Counted from the stretch's first letter, positions 27,355-36,329 are shown. The stretch is DNA of 64,000 bases from Paenibacillus mangrovi (GCF_022898935.1 NZ_JALIRP010000001.1:496001-560000); one strand, 5' to 3'. Notes: a model not told the origin generated them from the letters alone. A program made the numbers and translations.

Positions 27355-27711
27355 ATGAGTCAGGAGAATAGGCTCGAGAAAACGAACCGAATCAATTTGT
27401 TATTTGACTTCTATGAACTACTGCTGACAGAGAAGCAGCAGACGTTCCTTAAATATTACTTTCATGATGATTTTTCCCTTGGGGAGATCGCGGCCGAGTT
27501 TGAGATTAGCCGGCAGGCGGTATATGAACATGTTAAACGCGCAGAGCAGGTGCTTGAGCAGTATGAGGAAAAGCTTGGACTGTTAAAAAAGCATGAAGAG
27601 CGTGCACGGAAGCTCGAAAAGCTGCGTGAGTTGGTGAATGCCAGCGCAATGGAGCAGGATAAGAAATCTGCAATAAACGATATAATGGATGAGCTTGAAG
27701 CATCGGAATAA
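27355..27711 (+). CDS. ylxM: YlxM family HTH protein, SRP-associated
   Basis: A 118-residue protein with a sigma-70 region 4-like helix-turn-helix (LLTEKQQTFLKYYFHDDFSLGEIAAEFEISRQAVYEHVKRAEQVLEQYEEKL) followed by a charged helical tail. YlxM/p13 is encoded next to ffh in most Firmicutes and stimulates SRP GTPase activity in characterised streptococcal members. GAAGGGAG precedes the ATG by about nine bases. It lies 24 bases before ffh in the same operon. Confidence 0.93.
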   Translation: MSQENRLEKTNRINLLFDFYELLLTEKQQTFLKYYFHDDFSLGEIAAEFEISRQAVYEHVKRAEQVLEQYEEKLGLLKKHEERARKLEKLRELVNASAMEQDKKSAINDIMDELEASE

Positions 27712-27735
27712 AGCAAATGAAGGAGGTGGCGGTCC

Positions 27736-29118
27736 ATGGCATTTGAAGGATTGACCAGCAGGCTGCAGAATGTGTTCAGCAAGCTGCGCGGCAAGGGTAA
27801 GGTATCCGAAGACGATGTAAATGAGGCGATGCGCGAGGTGCGTCTTGCCCTCCTGGAAGCCGACGTCAACTTTAAAGTCGTCAAGGATTTCGTTGCCAAG
27901 GTGAAGGAGAAGGCCATCGGCACGGAAGTGATGGAGAGCTTCACGCCTGGCATGGTGATCATTGACATCGTCAACAAGGAGCTCACGGAGCTCATGGGTG
28001 GAAGCCAAGCGAAGCTGGCAAAAGCAAACAAGCCGCCTACCGTCATTATGATGGTCGGTCTGCAGGGTGCAGGTAAGACGACGACATCCGGCAAGCTGGC
28101 GAAAATGCTGCAAAAGCAAAATCACCGTCCGCTGCTCGTTGCAGCCGATATTTACCGTCCGGCAGCCATCAAGCAGCTGCAGGTGCTCGGCGAACAGATC
28201 AACGTGCCTGTCTTCTCATTGGGTGACAAGACAAGCCCGGTTGAGATTGCCAAGCAGGGTTTGCAGCATGCGAAGGATAATGGAAATGACTACCTGATCG
28301 TCGATACGGCCGGTCGCCTTCATGTCGATGAACAGCTGATGGAAGAGCTGCGGCAAATCCACGGCGAGATCAAGCCGGATGAAGTGCTGCTCGTGGTCGA
28401 TGCGATGACAGGTCAGGATGCCGTCAATGTAGCGGATACCTTCAACAAGCAGCTTGAGCTTTCAGGGGTTGTGCTGACGAAGCTCGATGGCGATACACGC
28501 GGCGGTGCGGCCTTGTCCGTCAAAGCCGTAACCGGATGTCCTATCAAGTTCGCCGCACTGGGCGAGAAGATCGATGCGCTTGAGCCTTTCCATCCGGAAC
28601 GGATGGCTTCCCGGATTCTCGGTATGGGCGACATGCTGTCTTTGATCGAAAAGGCGCAGTCCAATATTGATACTGAAAAAGCCAAGGAAATGGAGCGCAA
28701 AATGCGCAATGCCGAATTTACATTCGACGATTTCCTGGAGCAGATGGAACAGGTCAAGAAGCTGGGACCGATCGACCAGATCATGGATATGATTCCCGGC
28801 ATGGGCAAGCTGAAGCAGGCGAAGGATCTGAAGGTCGATGAGAAGCAAATGGGCCGCATAGAAGCCATTGTTCAATCGATGACTAAAGCCGAAAAGCAGA
28901 ACCCGGACATGATCAACCATAACCGTCGCAAGCGGATTGCAACAGGCAGCGGGACTTCGCTGGCCGAAGTCAACCGTCTCATCAAGCAGTTCGATGAGAT
29001 GCGCCGAATGATGAAGCAGTTCTCGGATATGATGGGACCGAAAGGTCCGAAAGGCAAAGCGCTGAAACAGCTTAAAGGATTAGCCGGCAAAGGCGGAATG
29101 AAATTCCCGTTCCGTTAA
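27736..29118 (+). CDS. ffh: Signal recognition particle protein Ffh
   Basis: A 460-residue SRP54 GTPase binding the 4.5S/6S RNA and signal sequences of nascent membrane proteins. N domain, G domain with GLQGAGKTTTSGKLA (G1), DTAGRLH (G3), TKLDGDTRGG (G4), and a methionine-rich M domain from about residue 300 that includes the RNA-binding RRKRIATGSGTS. GAAGGAGGTG lies eight bases before the ATG. Length is normal. It is followed by repeat element copy 1 before rpsP. Confidence 0.98.
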   Translation: MAFEGLTSRLQNVFSKLRGKGKVSEDDVNEAMREVRLALLEADVNFKVVKDFVAKVKEKAIGTEVMESFTPGMVIIDIVNKELTELMGGSQAKLAKANKPPTVIMMVGLQGAGKTTTSGKLAKMLQKQNHRPLLVAADIYRPAAIKQLQVLGEQINVPVFSLGDKTSPVEIAKQGLQHAKDNGNDYLIVDTAGRLHVDEQLMEELRQIHGEIKPDEVLLVVDAMTGQDAVNVADTFNKQLELSGVVLTKLDGDTRGGAALSVKAVTGCPIKFAALGEKIDALEPFHPERMASRILGMGDMLSLIEKAQSNIDTEKAKEMERKMRNAEFTFDDFLEQMEQVKKLGPIDQIMDMIPGMGKLKQAKDLKVDEKQMGRIEAIVQSMTKAEKQNPDMINHNRRKRIATGSGTSLAEVNRLIKQFDEMRRMMKQFSDMMGPKGPKGKALKQLKGLAGKGGMKFPFR

Positions 29119-29141
29119 ACGCAAATTATAAATAATTCTTT

Positions 29142-29255
29142 AGATATAAGAAAGTATAGACTTCAAAGAGTCCACTTCCTTATATCGCAAGAAAAACTAC
29201 CTCTAATCGCGGTCTATCATCTTTGAAAGTACTTCGATTAACGTTTTTCTTATTT
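29142..29255 (+). repeat. Structured intergenic repeat, copy 1 (between ffh and rpsP)
   Basis: First of three related elements of about 115 bases. GATATAAG (29143-29150) pairs with CTTATATC (29179-29186), enclosing an inner GACT/AGTC hairpin; AAGAAAAAC (29189-29197) pairs with GTTTTTCTT (29243-29251), enclosing ACC/GGT. The closing T-rich arm resembles a terminator. It is the same length as copy 2 and most positions match. Confidence 0.85.
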
Positions 29256-29275
29256 TATTGAAGGAGGTGAATTTC

Positions 29276-29548
29276 GTGGCAGTACGTATTCGTCTGAAAC
29301 GCATGGGTGCTCATAAAGCTCCTTTCTACCGTATCGTGGTATCGGATTCCCGTTCCCCGCGTGACGGCCGTTTTATCGAAGAAATCGGTTACTACAACCC
29401 GGTTCAACAACCGGCTGAAGTTAAAATCGATGAAGATAAAGCTCTTGCATGGCTCCAAAATGGTGCACAAGCTTCCGACACTGTTCGCAACTTGCTGAGC
29501 AAAGCGGGCGTAATGAAGAAGTTCCATGAGTCTAAGCAACAGAAATAA
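29276..29548 (+). CDS. rpsP: 30S ribosomal protein S16
   Basis: A 90-residue basic protein starting [42 protein letters not shown], the standard S16 N-terminus, essential for 30S assembly. GTG at 29276 is the start (AAGGAGGTG, eight bases upstream); an in-frame TTG further upstream lies in the ribosome binding site. It begins the rpsP-khpA-rimM-trmD set. Confidence 0.98.
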   Translation: MAVRIRLKRMGAHKAPFYRIVVSDSRSPRDGRFIEEIGYYNPVQQPAEVKIDEDKALAWLQNGAQASDTVRNLLSKAGVMKKFHESKQQK

Positions 29549-29570
29549 TGACTGATTGTGAGGGTTATCT

Positions 29571-29801
29571 ATGGAAGAATTAGTTGGTGTTATTGCTAAG
29601 GCTTTGGTGGATCATCCCGAAGATGTGGCCGTGAAGAAGCTGGAGAAGGATCACCTGATTGTCTATGAGCTGACCGTGCATCCGGATGATGTGGGCAAGG
29701 TTATCGGCAAGCAGGGCCGGATCGCCAAAGCGCTTCGCACGGTCGTCACTTCTGCAGCAGTCAAAATGGATAAACGTGTAACCGTGGATATTATATCTTA
29801 A
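29571..29801 (+). CDS. khpA: KH-domain RNA-binding protein KhpA (YlqC)
   Basis: A 76-residue single KH domain with the RNA-binding GxxG loop in VIGKQGRIAKALRTVV. KhpA works with KhpB in some Firmicutes as an RNA chaperone pair affecting cell size. TGAGGG stands six bases before the ATG. It lies between rpsP and rimM, the conserved place, and is followed by a terminator. Confidence 0.94.
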   Translation: MEELVGVIAKALVDHPEDVAVKKLEKDHLIVYELTVHPDDVGKVIGKQGRIAKALRTVVTSAAVKMDKRVTVDIIS

Positions 29802-29814
29802 AAGGTATACGACG

Positions 29815-29848
29815 AAGGGGGTTGGGATGCATTTCCTAGCCCTTTTTT
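29815..29848 (+). terminator. Terminator after khpA
   Basis: AAGGG and GGGA in the left arm pair with TTCC and CCCTT in the right arm (imperfect stem), followed by six T. Confidence 0.6.
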
Positions 29849-29987
29849 GTGATATATTAAGGTAAGGATATAAGCTTATCCGCGGTTTTATATATTTGCA
29901 TGAAACGGATAACGCCGATCAAGGGGCGGGACGTTTAATTTTTTAGGCCCGGGTGGGCCGGATCAAGCATCGAAGCAGGAGGAAACC

Positions 29988-30506
29988 ATGCCGCAACAAC
30001 TCATGAATGTAGGCAAAATTGTAAATACACACGGACTCAAAGGGGAAATCAAAGTACTGCCCCACACGGATTTTCCTGAAATCCGGTTTGCCAAAGGTAG
30101 CGAACTGCTGATTGTACCCGAAGACGGCAAAGCACCGCTGCCTATAACCGTTCAATCCTCCAGATTTCACAAGAACATGTACATTGTGAAGCTGGAAGGA
30201 TACGATAATATTAATGACGTGGAGAAGTTTAAGGGGAGTATGCTGAAGGTCACGCAGGAAGACTTGGTGGAACTGCCGGAAGACGAGTTCTATTTCCACC
30301 AAATCGTCGGCTGTCACGTTGTGACTGATGAAGGTCAGGATCTTGGCGTCATTACCGAAATTCTTACTCCAGGCGCGAATGATGTGTGGGTTGTAAAGTC
30401 GCCGGCCGGAAAAAGCATATTGATCCCTTACATCGATGATATTGTGCTTGACGTCAACGTAACGGACAAGAAAGTCCTCGTTCATCTGATGGAAGGACTG
30501 CTGTAG
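29988..30506 (+). CDS. rimM: 16S rRNA processing protein RimM
   Basis: A 172-residue 30S maturation factor that binds S19 and helps form the 3' head domain. It starts with the RimM fold ([24 protein letters not shown]), followed by the PRC-barrel (about 95-170, ending [28 protein letters not shown]). GCAGGAGG precedes the ATG. The stop codon is one base before trmD, so the two are coupled. Confidence 0.96.
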   Translation: MPQQLMNVGKIVNTHGLKGEIKVLPHTDFPEIRFAKGSELLIVPEDGKAPLPITVQSSRFHKNMYIVKLEGYDNINDVEKFKGSMLKVTQEDLVELPEDEFYFHQIVGCHVVTDEGQDLGVITEILTPGANDVWVVKSPAGKSILIPYIDDIVLDVNVTDKKVLVHLMEGLL

Positions 30507-30507
30507 C

Positions 30508-31254
30508 ATGATGAAGGTCGATGTGCTAACTCTTTTTCCGGAAATGATGGATGGGGTGTTCCGCTCGAGCATTCTCGGAAAGGCGCAGGAAAAAGGGATC
30601 GTAAGCCTGAATGCCGTGAATTTCCGGGACTATTCGGGCAACAAGCACGGCACGGTAGATGATACTCCTTATGGCGGCGGGGGCGGCATGGTGCTGAAAC
30701 CGGATCCGATCTTTGCCGCTGTTGAGGATTTGCTGTCCCGTTCTTCGGCAGCGCCCAGAGTTATTTTGATGTGCCCGCAAGGGGAGACCTTTACCCAACA
30801 GAAAGCGGAGGAGCTGTCCTCTGCGGATCATCTTATTTTTATCTGCGGACATTATGAGGGGTATGATGAACGGATCCGCGAGCACTTGGTCACGGACGAG
30901 CTGTCGATCGGCGATTATGTGCTCACAGGCGGAGAGCTGCCGGCTATGGTTGTGATTGATTCGGTCGTACGGCTGCTGCCGGGTGTGCTGGGGAATGAAA
31001 CCTCGGCTGTAACGGATTCCTTCAGTACGGGGCTGCTCGAGTATCCACATTATACCCGTCCGGCTGAATTCCGGGGATGGAAGGTGCCGGATATTCTGCT
31101 GAGCGGCCATCATGCCAATATTGAGCTTTGGCGGCGCGAGCAGGCCCTGAAGCGCACGCTGGAGCGGCGCCCTGATCTGCTCGATAAGGTGGAGCTTACC
31201 GATCAGGACTGCAAGGTTATTAAGCGTTTGAAGCAGCAGGATAACGGCTGTTAA
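30508..31254 (+). CDS. trmD: tRNA (guanine37-N1)-methyltransferase
   Basis: A 248-residue SPOUT methyltransferase producing m1G37 next to the anticodon to prevent frameshifting. The trefoil-knot SAM site is visible in [17 protein letters not shown] and [15 protein letters not shown]; the glycine-rich [11 protein letters not shown] and C-terminal dimer helices ([25 protein letters not shown]) are intact. Two ATG codons in tandem start the gene. In B. subtilis rplS follows directly; here about 5 kb of other genes intervene. Confidence 0.97.
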   Translation: MMKVDVLTLFPEMMDGVFRSSILGKAQEKGIVSLNAVNFRDYSGNKHGTVDDTPYGGGGGMVLKPDPIFAAVEDLLSRSSAAPRVILMCPQGETFTQQKAEELSSADHLIFICGHYEGYDERIREHLVTDELSIGDYVLTGGELPAMVVIDSVVRLLPGVLGNETSAVTDSFSTGLLEYPHYTRPAEFRGWKVPDILLSGHHANIELWRREQALKRTLERRPDLLDKVELTDQDCKVIKRLKQQDNGC

Positions 31255-31303
31255 GCCGATACCTGCTGTTACATATGATGATTACTAATCAAGGAGGATA
31301 CCC

Positions 31304-32659
31304 ATGGATTACAAAGCTTATTTTCAGGAAAATAGAGACAAGCATTTGAATGAACTGAAGGAATGGTTATCCATCCCGAGCATTTCCGCTCTTTCCGAGC
31401 ATAAACCTGATGTGAAGAAGGCTGCCGAGTGGCTTGCGGGCAAGATGACACAGGCAGGACTTGAGAATGTCAAGATTCATGAAACTAAAGGGCATCCGAT
31501 TGTATATGCCGACTATATGCATGCCGAGGGCAAGCCGACAGTACTGGTTTACGGCCACTACGACGTACAGCCTGTGGATCCGTTGAATTTATGGCAAACG
31601 CCTCCTTTTGAGCCGGATATCCGCGACGGTAAATTGTTTGCCAGAGGCGCAACAGATGACAAGGGCCAGCTGTTCCTACATATTAAAGCGGTAGAAGCCA
31701 TCCTTTCGCAGGAAAAGCAGCTGCCAGTTAACATCAAATTCTGCATAGAAGGTGAAGAGGAAGTTTCAAGTCCGAATCTCCCAGGATTTATGGATGCCAA
31801 TCAGGATCTGCTAAAAGCGGATGTAGTGCTCATTTCGGATACCTCGCTGCTTGAAAAAGGCAGACCAGCCATCTGCGTCGGACTCCGCGGTCTCTGTTCG
31901 CTGGAAGTTGCACTGCATACTGCCAACACAGACTTGCACTCTGGATCCTATGGAGGCGGCGTTCCGAACGCTCTGCATGCCATGGTCAGCCTGCTGAATT
32001 CCCTCCATGATGAGAACGGACGCGTAAGCGTTGAAGGTTTTTACAAAGGCGTGATTGAGCTGACCCCGGAAGACCACGAAGAATTCAAAAAGCAGTCCAT
32101 TGACGAAAACAAGCTGAAGGCAGATCTGGGACTGGATGAGCTGTTCGGCGAGGAAGGCTTCACGTTTGCGGAAAGAACTGGAGCCCGTCCTACGCTAGAG
32201 CTTAACGGCGTGTATGGCGGCTTCCAGGGCGAAGGCAGCAAAACGGTGATTCCAAAAGAAGCGCATGCGAAAATTACCTGTCGTCTGGTCGGACATCAAG
32301 ATCCACAGGATATTCTCGATAAAATCGAAAAACATATCAACAGCCATGTGCCAACCGGTGCCAGAGTAACCGTCGTACAGATGGAAAAAGGCAATCCGTT
32401 TACGATTGATCCATCTACACCGATTCTGCAAAAGGCTGCTGAAGCCTACGAGCATGTCTATGGCACACGTCCGGTGTTTACCCGTGACGGTGGATCGATT
32501 CCAATCGTGGAGACGTTCTCGCGCGTTCTGGAAGCTCCTGTGGTCTGCATGGGCTTTGGTCTTCCGGATGAGAACCTTCACGCTCCAAATGAACATTTCA
32601 ACCTGGAGAACTTTGATCAAGGTCTGCTGACGATCGTTGATTTCCTGAAAAGAGTATAA
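31304..32659 (+). CDS. M20-family metallopeptidase (dipeptidase)
   Basis: A 451-residue zinc peptidase of the M20 family, close to carnosinase/CNDP-type dipeptidases. The first metal motif is VYGHYDVQPVDP, the bridging aspartate and catalytic region ARGATDDKGQ, and the general base region FCIEGEEEVSSP; the dimerisation lid occupies about residues 195-310. It would cleave dipeptides in the cytosol. AAGGAGG lies seven bases before the ATG. A terminator and repeat copy 2 follow, so it is monocistronic. Confidence 0.93.
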   Translation: MDYKAYFQENRDKHLNELKEWLSIPSISALSEHKPDVKKAAEWLAGKMTQAGLENVKIHETKGHPIVYADYMHAEGKPTVLVYGHYDVQPVDPLNLWQTPPFEPDIRDGKLFARGATDDKGQLFLHIKAVEAILSQEKQLPVNIKFCIEGEEEVSSPNLPGFMDANQDLLKADVVLISDTSLLEKGRPAICVGLRGLCSLEVALHTANTDLHSGSYGGGVPNALHAMVSLLNSLHDENGRVSVEGFYKGVIELTPEDHEEFKKQSIDENKLKADLGLDELFGEEGFTFAERTGARPTLELNGVYGGFQGEGSKTVIPKEAHAKITCRLVGHQDPQDILDKIEKHINSHVPTGARVTVVQMEKGNPFTIDPSTPILQKAAEAYEHVYGTRPVFTRDGGSIPIVETFSRVLEAPVVCMGFGLPDENLHAPNEHFNLENFDQGLLTIVDFLKRV

Positions 32660-32672
32660 TATTTCTTGAACC

Positions 32673-32720
32673 AAAACTGCTGGTTAGTAAAGTAAACCTT
32701 TGCTGGCCTGCAGTTTTTTT
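32673..32720 (+). terminator. Terminator of the M20 peptidase gene
   Basis: AAAACTGC (32673-32680) pairs with GCAGTTTT (32710-32717), with an extra inner CTGG pairing, followed by T-run. Repeat copy 2 begins two bases later. Confidence 0.75.
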
Positions 32721-32721
32721 A

Positions 32722-32838
32722 AGATATAAGAAAGTATAAGCTTCTAAGAACATACATCCTTATATCGCAAGAAAAACGACCTCTAATAGCGGTCTGTCTT
32801 CTGAGAAAGTACGTCGATAGACGCTTTTCTTATTTTTT
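32722..32838 (+). repeat. Structured intergenic repeat, copy 2 (after the M20 peptidase)
   Basis: GATATAAG (32723-32730) pairs with CTTATATC (32759-32766); AAGAAAAACG (32769-32778) pairs with CGCTTTTCTT (32822-32831, one mismatch); GACC/GGTC forms a small inner hairpin. It is colinear with copy 1 from end to end without length change and ends in a T-run. Confidence 0.85.
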
Positions 32839-33032
32839 TAAGGAAAATCTTAAAGGAGTCAGCTGGGAATGCATGAGAGATGCGTGAATATGGTAAGGTG
32901 TTCTTCTTGGTTTATTTCTGCAAACGGTTGAAGAAAACGAAGAGATAAAATATAATTCAAGATATGAAATAAAATTTTATATATGATTATAATTTTTGAA
33001 ATATTTATTCTAACTTTCGGGGAGGACTTATC
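32839..33032 (+). other. AT-rich leader of the acetyltransferase gene
   Basis: No gene is seen between repeat copy 2 and the acetyltransferase. The last 90 bases are strongly AT-rich and probably contain the promoter, but no clear hexamer pair was found. Confidence 0.4.
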
Positions 33033-33992
33033 GTGAACATTATTCCATTAAATGAAGAATGGCTGGCACCGATGTGTGAACTGTGGAACCAGGAGCTCGG
33101 CGATCAATTCCCAATGCGTGAGCAGCTAATGCGGCAAAATACGTTTCAAGATGAGAACGTTTACTTGGATGGCTCCAAACTGGCTGTCAATGAGCAGGGA
33201 GAGCTTGTAGGATTCGTGATCGCGAAAAAATGGCAGGAGCAGCAGCGGGAAATACGTCTTGGCGATGGCGGCGGCTGGATTCAAGCCATTCTGGTACGGA
33301 GTGATGCAAGAGGGAAGGGACTCGGCAGCCGTTTGCTGGAGCAGGCCGAACAGGCTCTGAAGGACTCAGGCGCGGAGCTGGCTTACATCGGAAGAGATCC
33401 TTGGCATTACATCCCGGGGATCCCGAAGGCCTTCCCTGAGGCAAAAGCGTGGCTGGAACGCAGGGGCTATGAGACGCTCTACGAGGTTTTCGATCTCGTG
33501 AGCCAAGCCGCAGGTGGGGAAACCATTCGCCAGGAGTACGTCGAAGGCGCCTTTTCCCGGCTGCTAGAGGAAAAGGACAAGGAAGAGATGCTGCGTTTCT
33601 TCAAGCGCTGCTTCCCCGGACGTTGGTATTATGAAGCCCTATGCTACTGGGAGCGCGGAGGCAAAGGTCGGGAGTTCGTCGGATTGTTCCTTGGAGAAGA
33701 GATGATCGGATTTTGCCGGGTAAATGATGGTGAGTCTCCTCTGATCGCTCAGAACACCTATTGGGCGCCACTCTTTGACAGCCCTCTCGGCGGCATCGGA
33801 CCGCTTGGCGTGGACGACCGTTTCCGGGGCAAAGGTTACGGCCTTGCTATCGTCAAAGATGGTGTGGCGGAGCTGACGAACCGCGGCATCAAGAATCTGG
33901 TCATTGATTGGACGGAGCTGGTCGATTTCTACGCGAAATTGGGCTTTACTGTATGGAAAGGCTATGACCTCGCCAAGAAGACATTAAAATAA
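33033..33992 (+). CDS. Tandem-domain GNAT acetyltransferase
   Basis: A 319-residue protein with two GNAT folds. The first has the acetyl-CoA loop VRSDARGKGLGSRLLEQAEQAL (split: R-x-x-G-K-G type), the second VDDRFRGKGYGLAIVKDGVAEL near the C-terminus. The duplicated arrangement resembles MshD-like and antibiotic-acetyltransferase-like proteins, but the substrate is not evident. GTG at 33033 is the start, preceded by GGGGAGG. It stands alone with a strong bidirectional terminator at its end. Confidence 0.85.
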   Translation: MNIIPLNEEWLAPMCELWNQELGDQFPMREQLMRQNTFQDENVYLDGSKLAVNEQGELVGFVIAKKWQEQQREIRLGDGGGWIQAILVRSDARGKGLGSRLLEQAEQALKDSGAELAYIGRDPWHYIPGIPKAFPEAKAWLERRGYETLYEVFDLVSQAAGGETIRQEYVEGAFSRLLEEKDKEEMLRFFKRCFPGRWYYEALCYWERGGKGREFVGLFLGEEMIGFCRVNDGESPLIAQNTYWAPLFDSPLGGIGPLGVDDRFRGKGYGLAIVKDGVAELTNRGIKNLVIDWTELVDFYAKLGFTVWKGYDLAKKTLK

Positions 33993-34057
33993 GTGAGAGG
34001 CCCTGCAGACAAGGCGAATGCAGTATGCTGCAGTTGGTGCTGAAGATGCCAAATAAA

Positions 34058-34096
34058 CCTAAAAAAGAATCCCTATTGAAGGGATTCTTTTTTAGG
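34058..34096. terminator. Bidirectional terminator between acetyltransferase and wHTH genes
   Basis: A perfect 16-base stem (34058-34073 with 34081-34096), A6 in the left arm and T6 in the right, loop TATTGAA. Confidence 0.92.
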
Positions 34097-34105
34097 TGGG
34101 CCAGT

Positions 34106-34657
34106 TTAATTTTCAATCGTTTTGGCAATCGTCGTAAAAATATCGTATTTACATTGCTCGGAATTTTTACGCGCGTGGTGCTCATCCACAAAATGATTGA
34201 TCCATTCGAAGAACTCCTTGGCTTCCTCTTCAGTCAGATAAACCTCCGAATTCGACAGGTTGCCGTACGGTTTATCATTGTTTTGAGCGGTTAGAAATTT
34301 CCTTTTGTTCTCATCATACAGATCGGAAAGAAGCTTTTGCGTTTCCGAAATGAATATTTTCTTTGCAGCCTCGTCTGCGCCATCGTCGCGCTTAATCCGG
34401 ACTGCACCTTTAAATGACTCGTAATATTTGGCGTTAATGCCGTTGATTTCCTTAGTACTAACTAAATAGATAAGGCCGATGCTTTCCAGCTTCTTTGCAT
34501 GGTAATAAACCTTTGCTGGGACCTCTCCCATTTTATCCGCGATCTCTTTAATGGTCGCCGGGTGGTCCATCCGCTGAAAGTGGCTTAATATTTTCATCCG
34601 GTAGGGATCCGAATATATCCGTATTTCTTCGATCGTGCTTAGTTCCTTCGTCTCCAA
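34106..34657 (-). CDS. ArsR-like winged-helix transcriptional regulator
   Basis: A 183-residue regulator: the N-terminal winged helix reads IYSDPYRMKILSHFQRMDHPATIKEIADKMGEVPAKVYYHAKKLESIGLIYLVSTKEI, typical of the HTH_20 type found beside MFS exporters. The C-terminal ~100 residues are helical and acidic with no named domain. TTG at 34657 is the start (GAGGTG eight bases upstream). It lies 97 bases downstream of an MFS transporter on the same strand and probably controls it. Confidence 0.85.
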   Translation of the reverse strand: METKELSTIEEIRIYSDPYRMKILSHFQRMDHPATIKEIADKMGEVPAKVYYHAKKLESIGLIYLVSTKEINGINAKYYESFKGAVRIKRDDGADEAAKKIFISETQKLLSDLYDENKRKFLTAQNNDKPYGNLSNSEVYLTEEEAKEFFEWINHFVDEHHARKNSEQCKYDIFTTIAKTIEN

Positions 34658-34754
34658 TACAAACGCACCTCATCATTTCTTGCATTTACACTAATAAGTC
34701 TATTATAAAGCCCTAAGGGATAAAGCACAAAATTATGTTTCATTCAAACCCCAA

Positions 34755-36044
34755 TTATACACTCATAAAGCTTTTTTGCGACAAGAGTACAAGCCCAGGA
34801 ATTATCATTAATAGTCCGAAGACCAAGAACACCATATTCGTGCTCATCCAAGTGCCTGCAAAGCCGGCGATCACGCCGCCAAGAGGGATGGTACAGGTGC
34901 TGACCATACTGGACAAAGCTCCGATGCGGCCGAGCATATCGCGTGGCGTTACCTCCATCATGTAGGTTGATACCGGGGTGTTGACAAAAGAAATGGCAAA
35001 TCCCATTCCGAAGCAGAACACGGTTGCCGTATAAAGCGGATACAGGGAAAACAAGGACGGAACGTACAACAGGCTGTAGGTGACCCCGAGCAGCAGTAAG
35101 CCGAACACAATCAAAGAACTTTTTTTATAACGTGCCCCCTTTTGGCTGATCCAAATACCGCTGATAATCATGCCGACCGTTAGACTGATTCCAAGCAAGC
35201 TGAGCCCGAACGGACCGGAATGAAGAATCTCTTTGACATATACAGGTTCAAGGACGTTATATGGGGCAAGGCACAGATTGACGAACGCCGCAGCAAACAT
35301 GGTGAGCAGGATGAGCCGCTCTTTTTTCACGAACTGCAGGCCAGAGAGAAATTCCTTCCAGTAGGTGGCTTTCTCAGCTTTTGCATCAGTCTCGGATGTC
35401 CTGGATTCGGAAACGGCTGGTTTATCCTCGTGGTTCAGGCGCATAAACAGAAACAAGATGGCAGCGATGATAAATGTAGCCGCGTCTATAATCATTGAAC
35501 CGGAGACGCCGACAAGCGCGATCAGTCCGCCTGCTGCAGCGAGTCCGCCAAGCTCTGCGGTCCGGGCAACGGAGGAAGTAATGGAGTTTCCTGTCAACAG
35601 CAGCTCTTTCGGCAGGAGACGAGGGACTAGAGACATCTCTGCAGGTGTGGAAAAACATTCAAACGATGAATTAATAAATGTGAATATGAATAAATGCCAA
35701 GGCTGCAGGTATCCTGTAAAATAGAGCAGTGCTGTTAACATCACGATAATGCCGCGGCCTGAATTGGCGAGAATGATGATTTTTTTCTTGGACCATCGGT
35801 CCACCAAAACGCCGGTAAACAGACTGAAGGCAATGCCAGGAATGAAATTAAGCGCGAACAGCGTGCCCATCAGCACTTCCGATCCCGTCAGAACATACAC
35901 CATCCAGCTGTAAGCGATCGAATCAACGGAATCTCCAAAGCGGGATATGATTTTGGCCGCCATCATGATTAGATAAGACTTATGTGCGCTTAATGCACGG
36001 ATACCCTGCCGCGGCTGGGTTTGAACCAGAACCGTTTCACTCAT
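34755..36044 (-). CDS. MFS efflux transporter
   Basis: A 429-residue major facilitator protein with twelve predicted helices and the loop 2-3 motif GVLVDRWSKKKIII. It resembles MefA/macrolide- or enterobactin-exporter-type (MFS_3) proteins: AKIISRFGDSVDSIAYSWMVY at helix 1 and FINSSFECFSTPAEMSLVPRLL in the middle. Substrate unknown. The ATG at 36044 has TGGAG nine bases upstream; another lies five codons earlier. The wHTH regulator gene follows on the same strand, and two overlapping palindromes lie just upstream. Confidence 0.87.
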   Translation of the reverse strand: MSETVLVQTQPRQGIRALSAHKSYLIMMAAKIISRFGDSVDSIAYSWMVYVLTGSEVLMGTLFALNFIPGIAFSLFTGVLVDRWSKKKIIILANSGRGIIVMLTALLYFTGYLQPWHLFIFTFINSSFECFSTPAEMSLVPRLLPKELLLTGNSITSSVARTAELGGLAAAGGLIALVGVSGSMIIDAATFIIAAILFLFMRLNHEDKPAVSESRTSETDAKAEKATYWKEFLSGLQFVKKERLILLTMFAAAFVNLCLAPYNVLEPVYVKEILHSGPFGLSLLGISLTVGMIISGIWISQKGARYKKSSLIVFGLLLLGVTYSLLYVPSLFSLYPLYTATVFCFGMGFAISFVNTPVSTYMMEVTPRDMLGRIGALSSMVSTCTIPLGGVIAGFAGTWMSTNMVFLVFGLLMIIPGLVLLSQKSFMSV

Positions 36045-36069
36045 CAGAGACAACTCCATTCAATATTTA

Positions 36070-36090
36070 TTAACGTTAAAATAATTTTAA
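36070..36090 (-). promoter_or_regulatory. Overlapping palindromes upstream of the MFS gene
   Basis: TTAACGTTAA (36070-36079) and the odd-centred TTAAAATAATTTTAA (36076-36090) overlap about 30 bases before the MFS start codon, in an AT-rich promoter region. They are candidate operators for the linked wHTH regulator. Confidence 0.45.
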
Positions 36091-36194
36091 TGATAAATTT
36101 ATTTTATTTATATTTGGATAAATTGCAATAGGTTTTCCGGAAAGTCATTAAAAAAATTTTGACGTTGGGTTGATGAAGCTTGTTCAGTTTCTAG

Positions 36195-36224
36195 TTGCAA
36201 ATCATAAAGCAGATGTGCTACAAT
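36195..36224 (+). promoter_or_regulatory. Promoter of rplS
   Basis: TTGCAA (36195-36200), 18 bases, TACAAT (36219-36224). Transcription would start near 36231, leaving a leader of about 100 bases before rplS. Confidence 0.65.
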
Positions 36225-36230
36225 TAACGC

Positions 36231-36329
36231 TGTTGTGTGGAATACGGTGGTCCGCTGCGGATGATGAGGGAGAACAATGGGTTTCTCCGGAAGAGGCAAG
36301 AACACCTGTACGGAAGGAGGGAGTCCTAG
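36231..36329 (+). promoter_or_regulatory. Possible autoregulatory leader of rplS
   Basis: A GC-rich untranslated leader with the GGTGGTCCGCTGCGG region able to fold on itself, a position where Firmicutes often carry an L19 leader RNA. The match to that family is from general resemblance only. Confidence 0.35.

Noticed and set aside
34453..34462. TTAGTACTAA resembling a FapR half-site
   Set aside because: It lies inside the coding sequence of the wHTH regulator, away from any promoter, and lacks the second half of the dyad.
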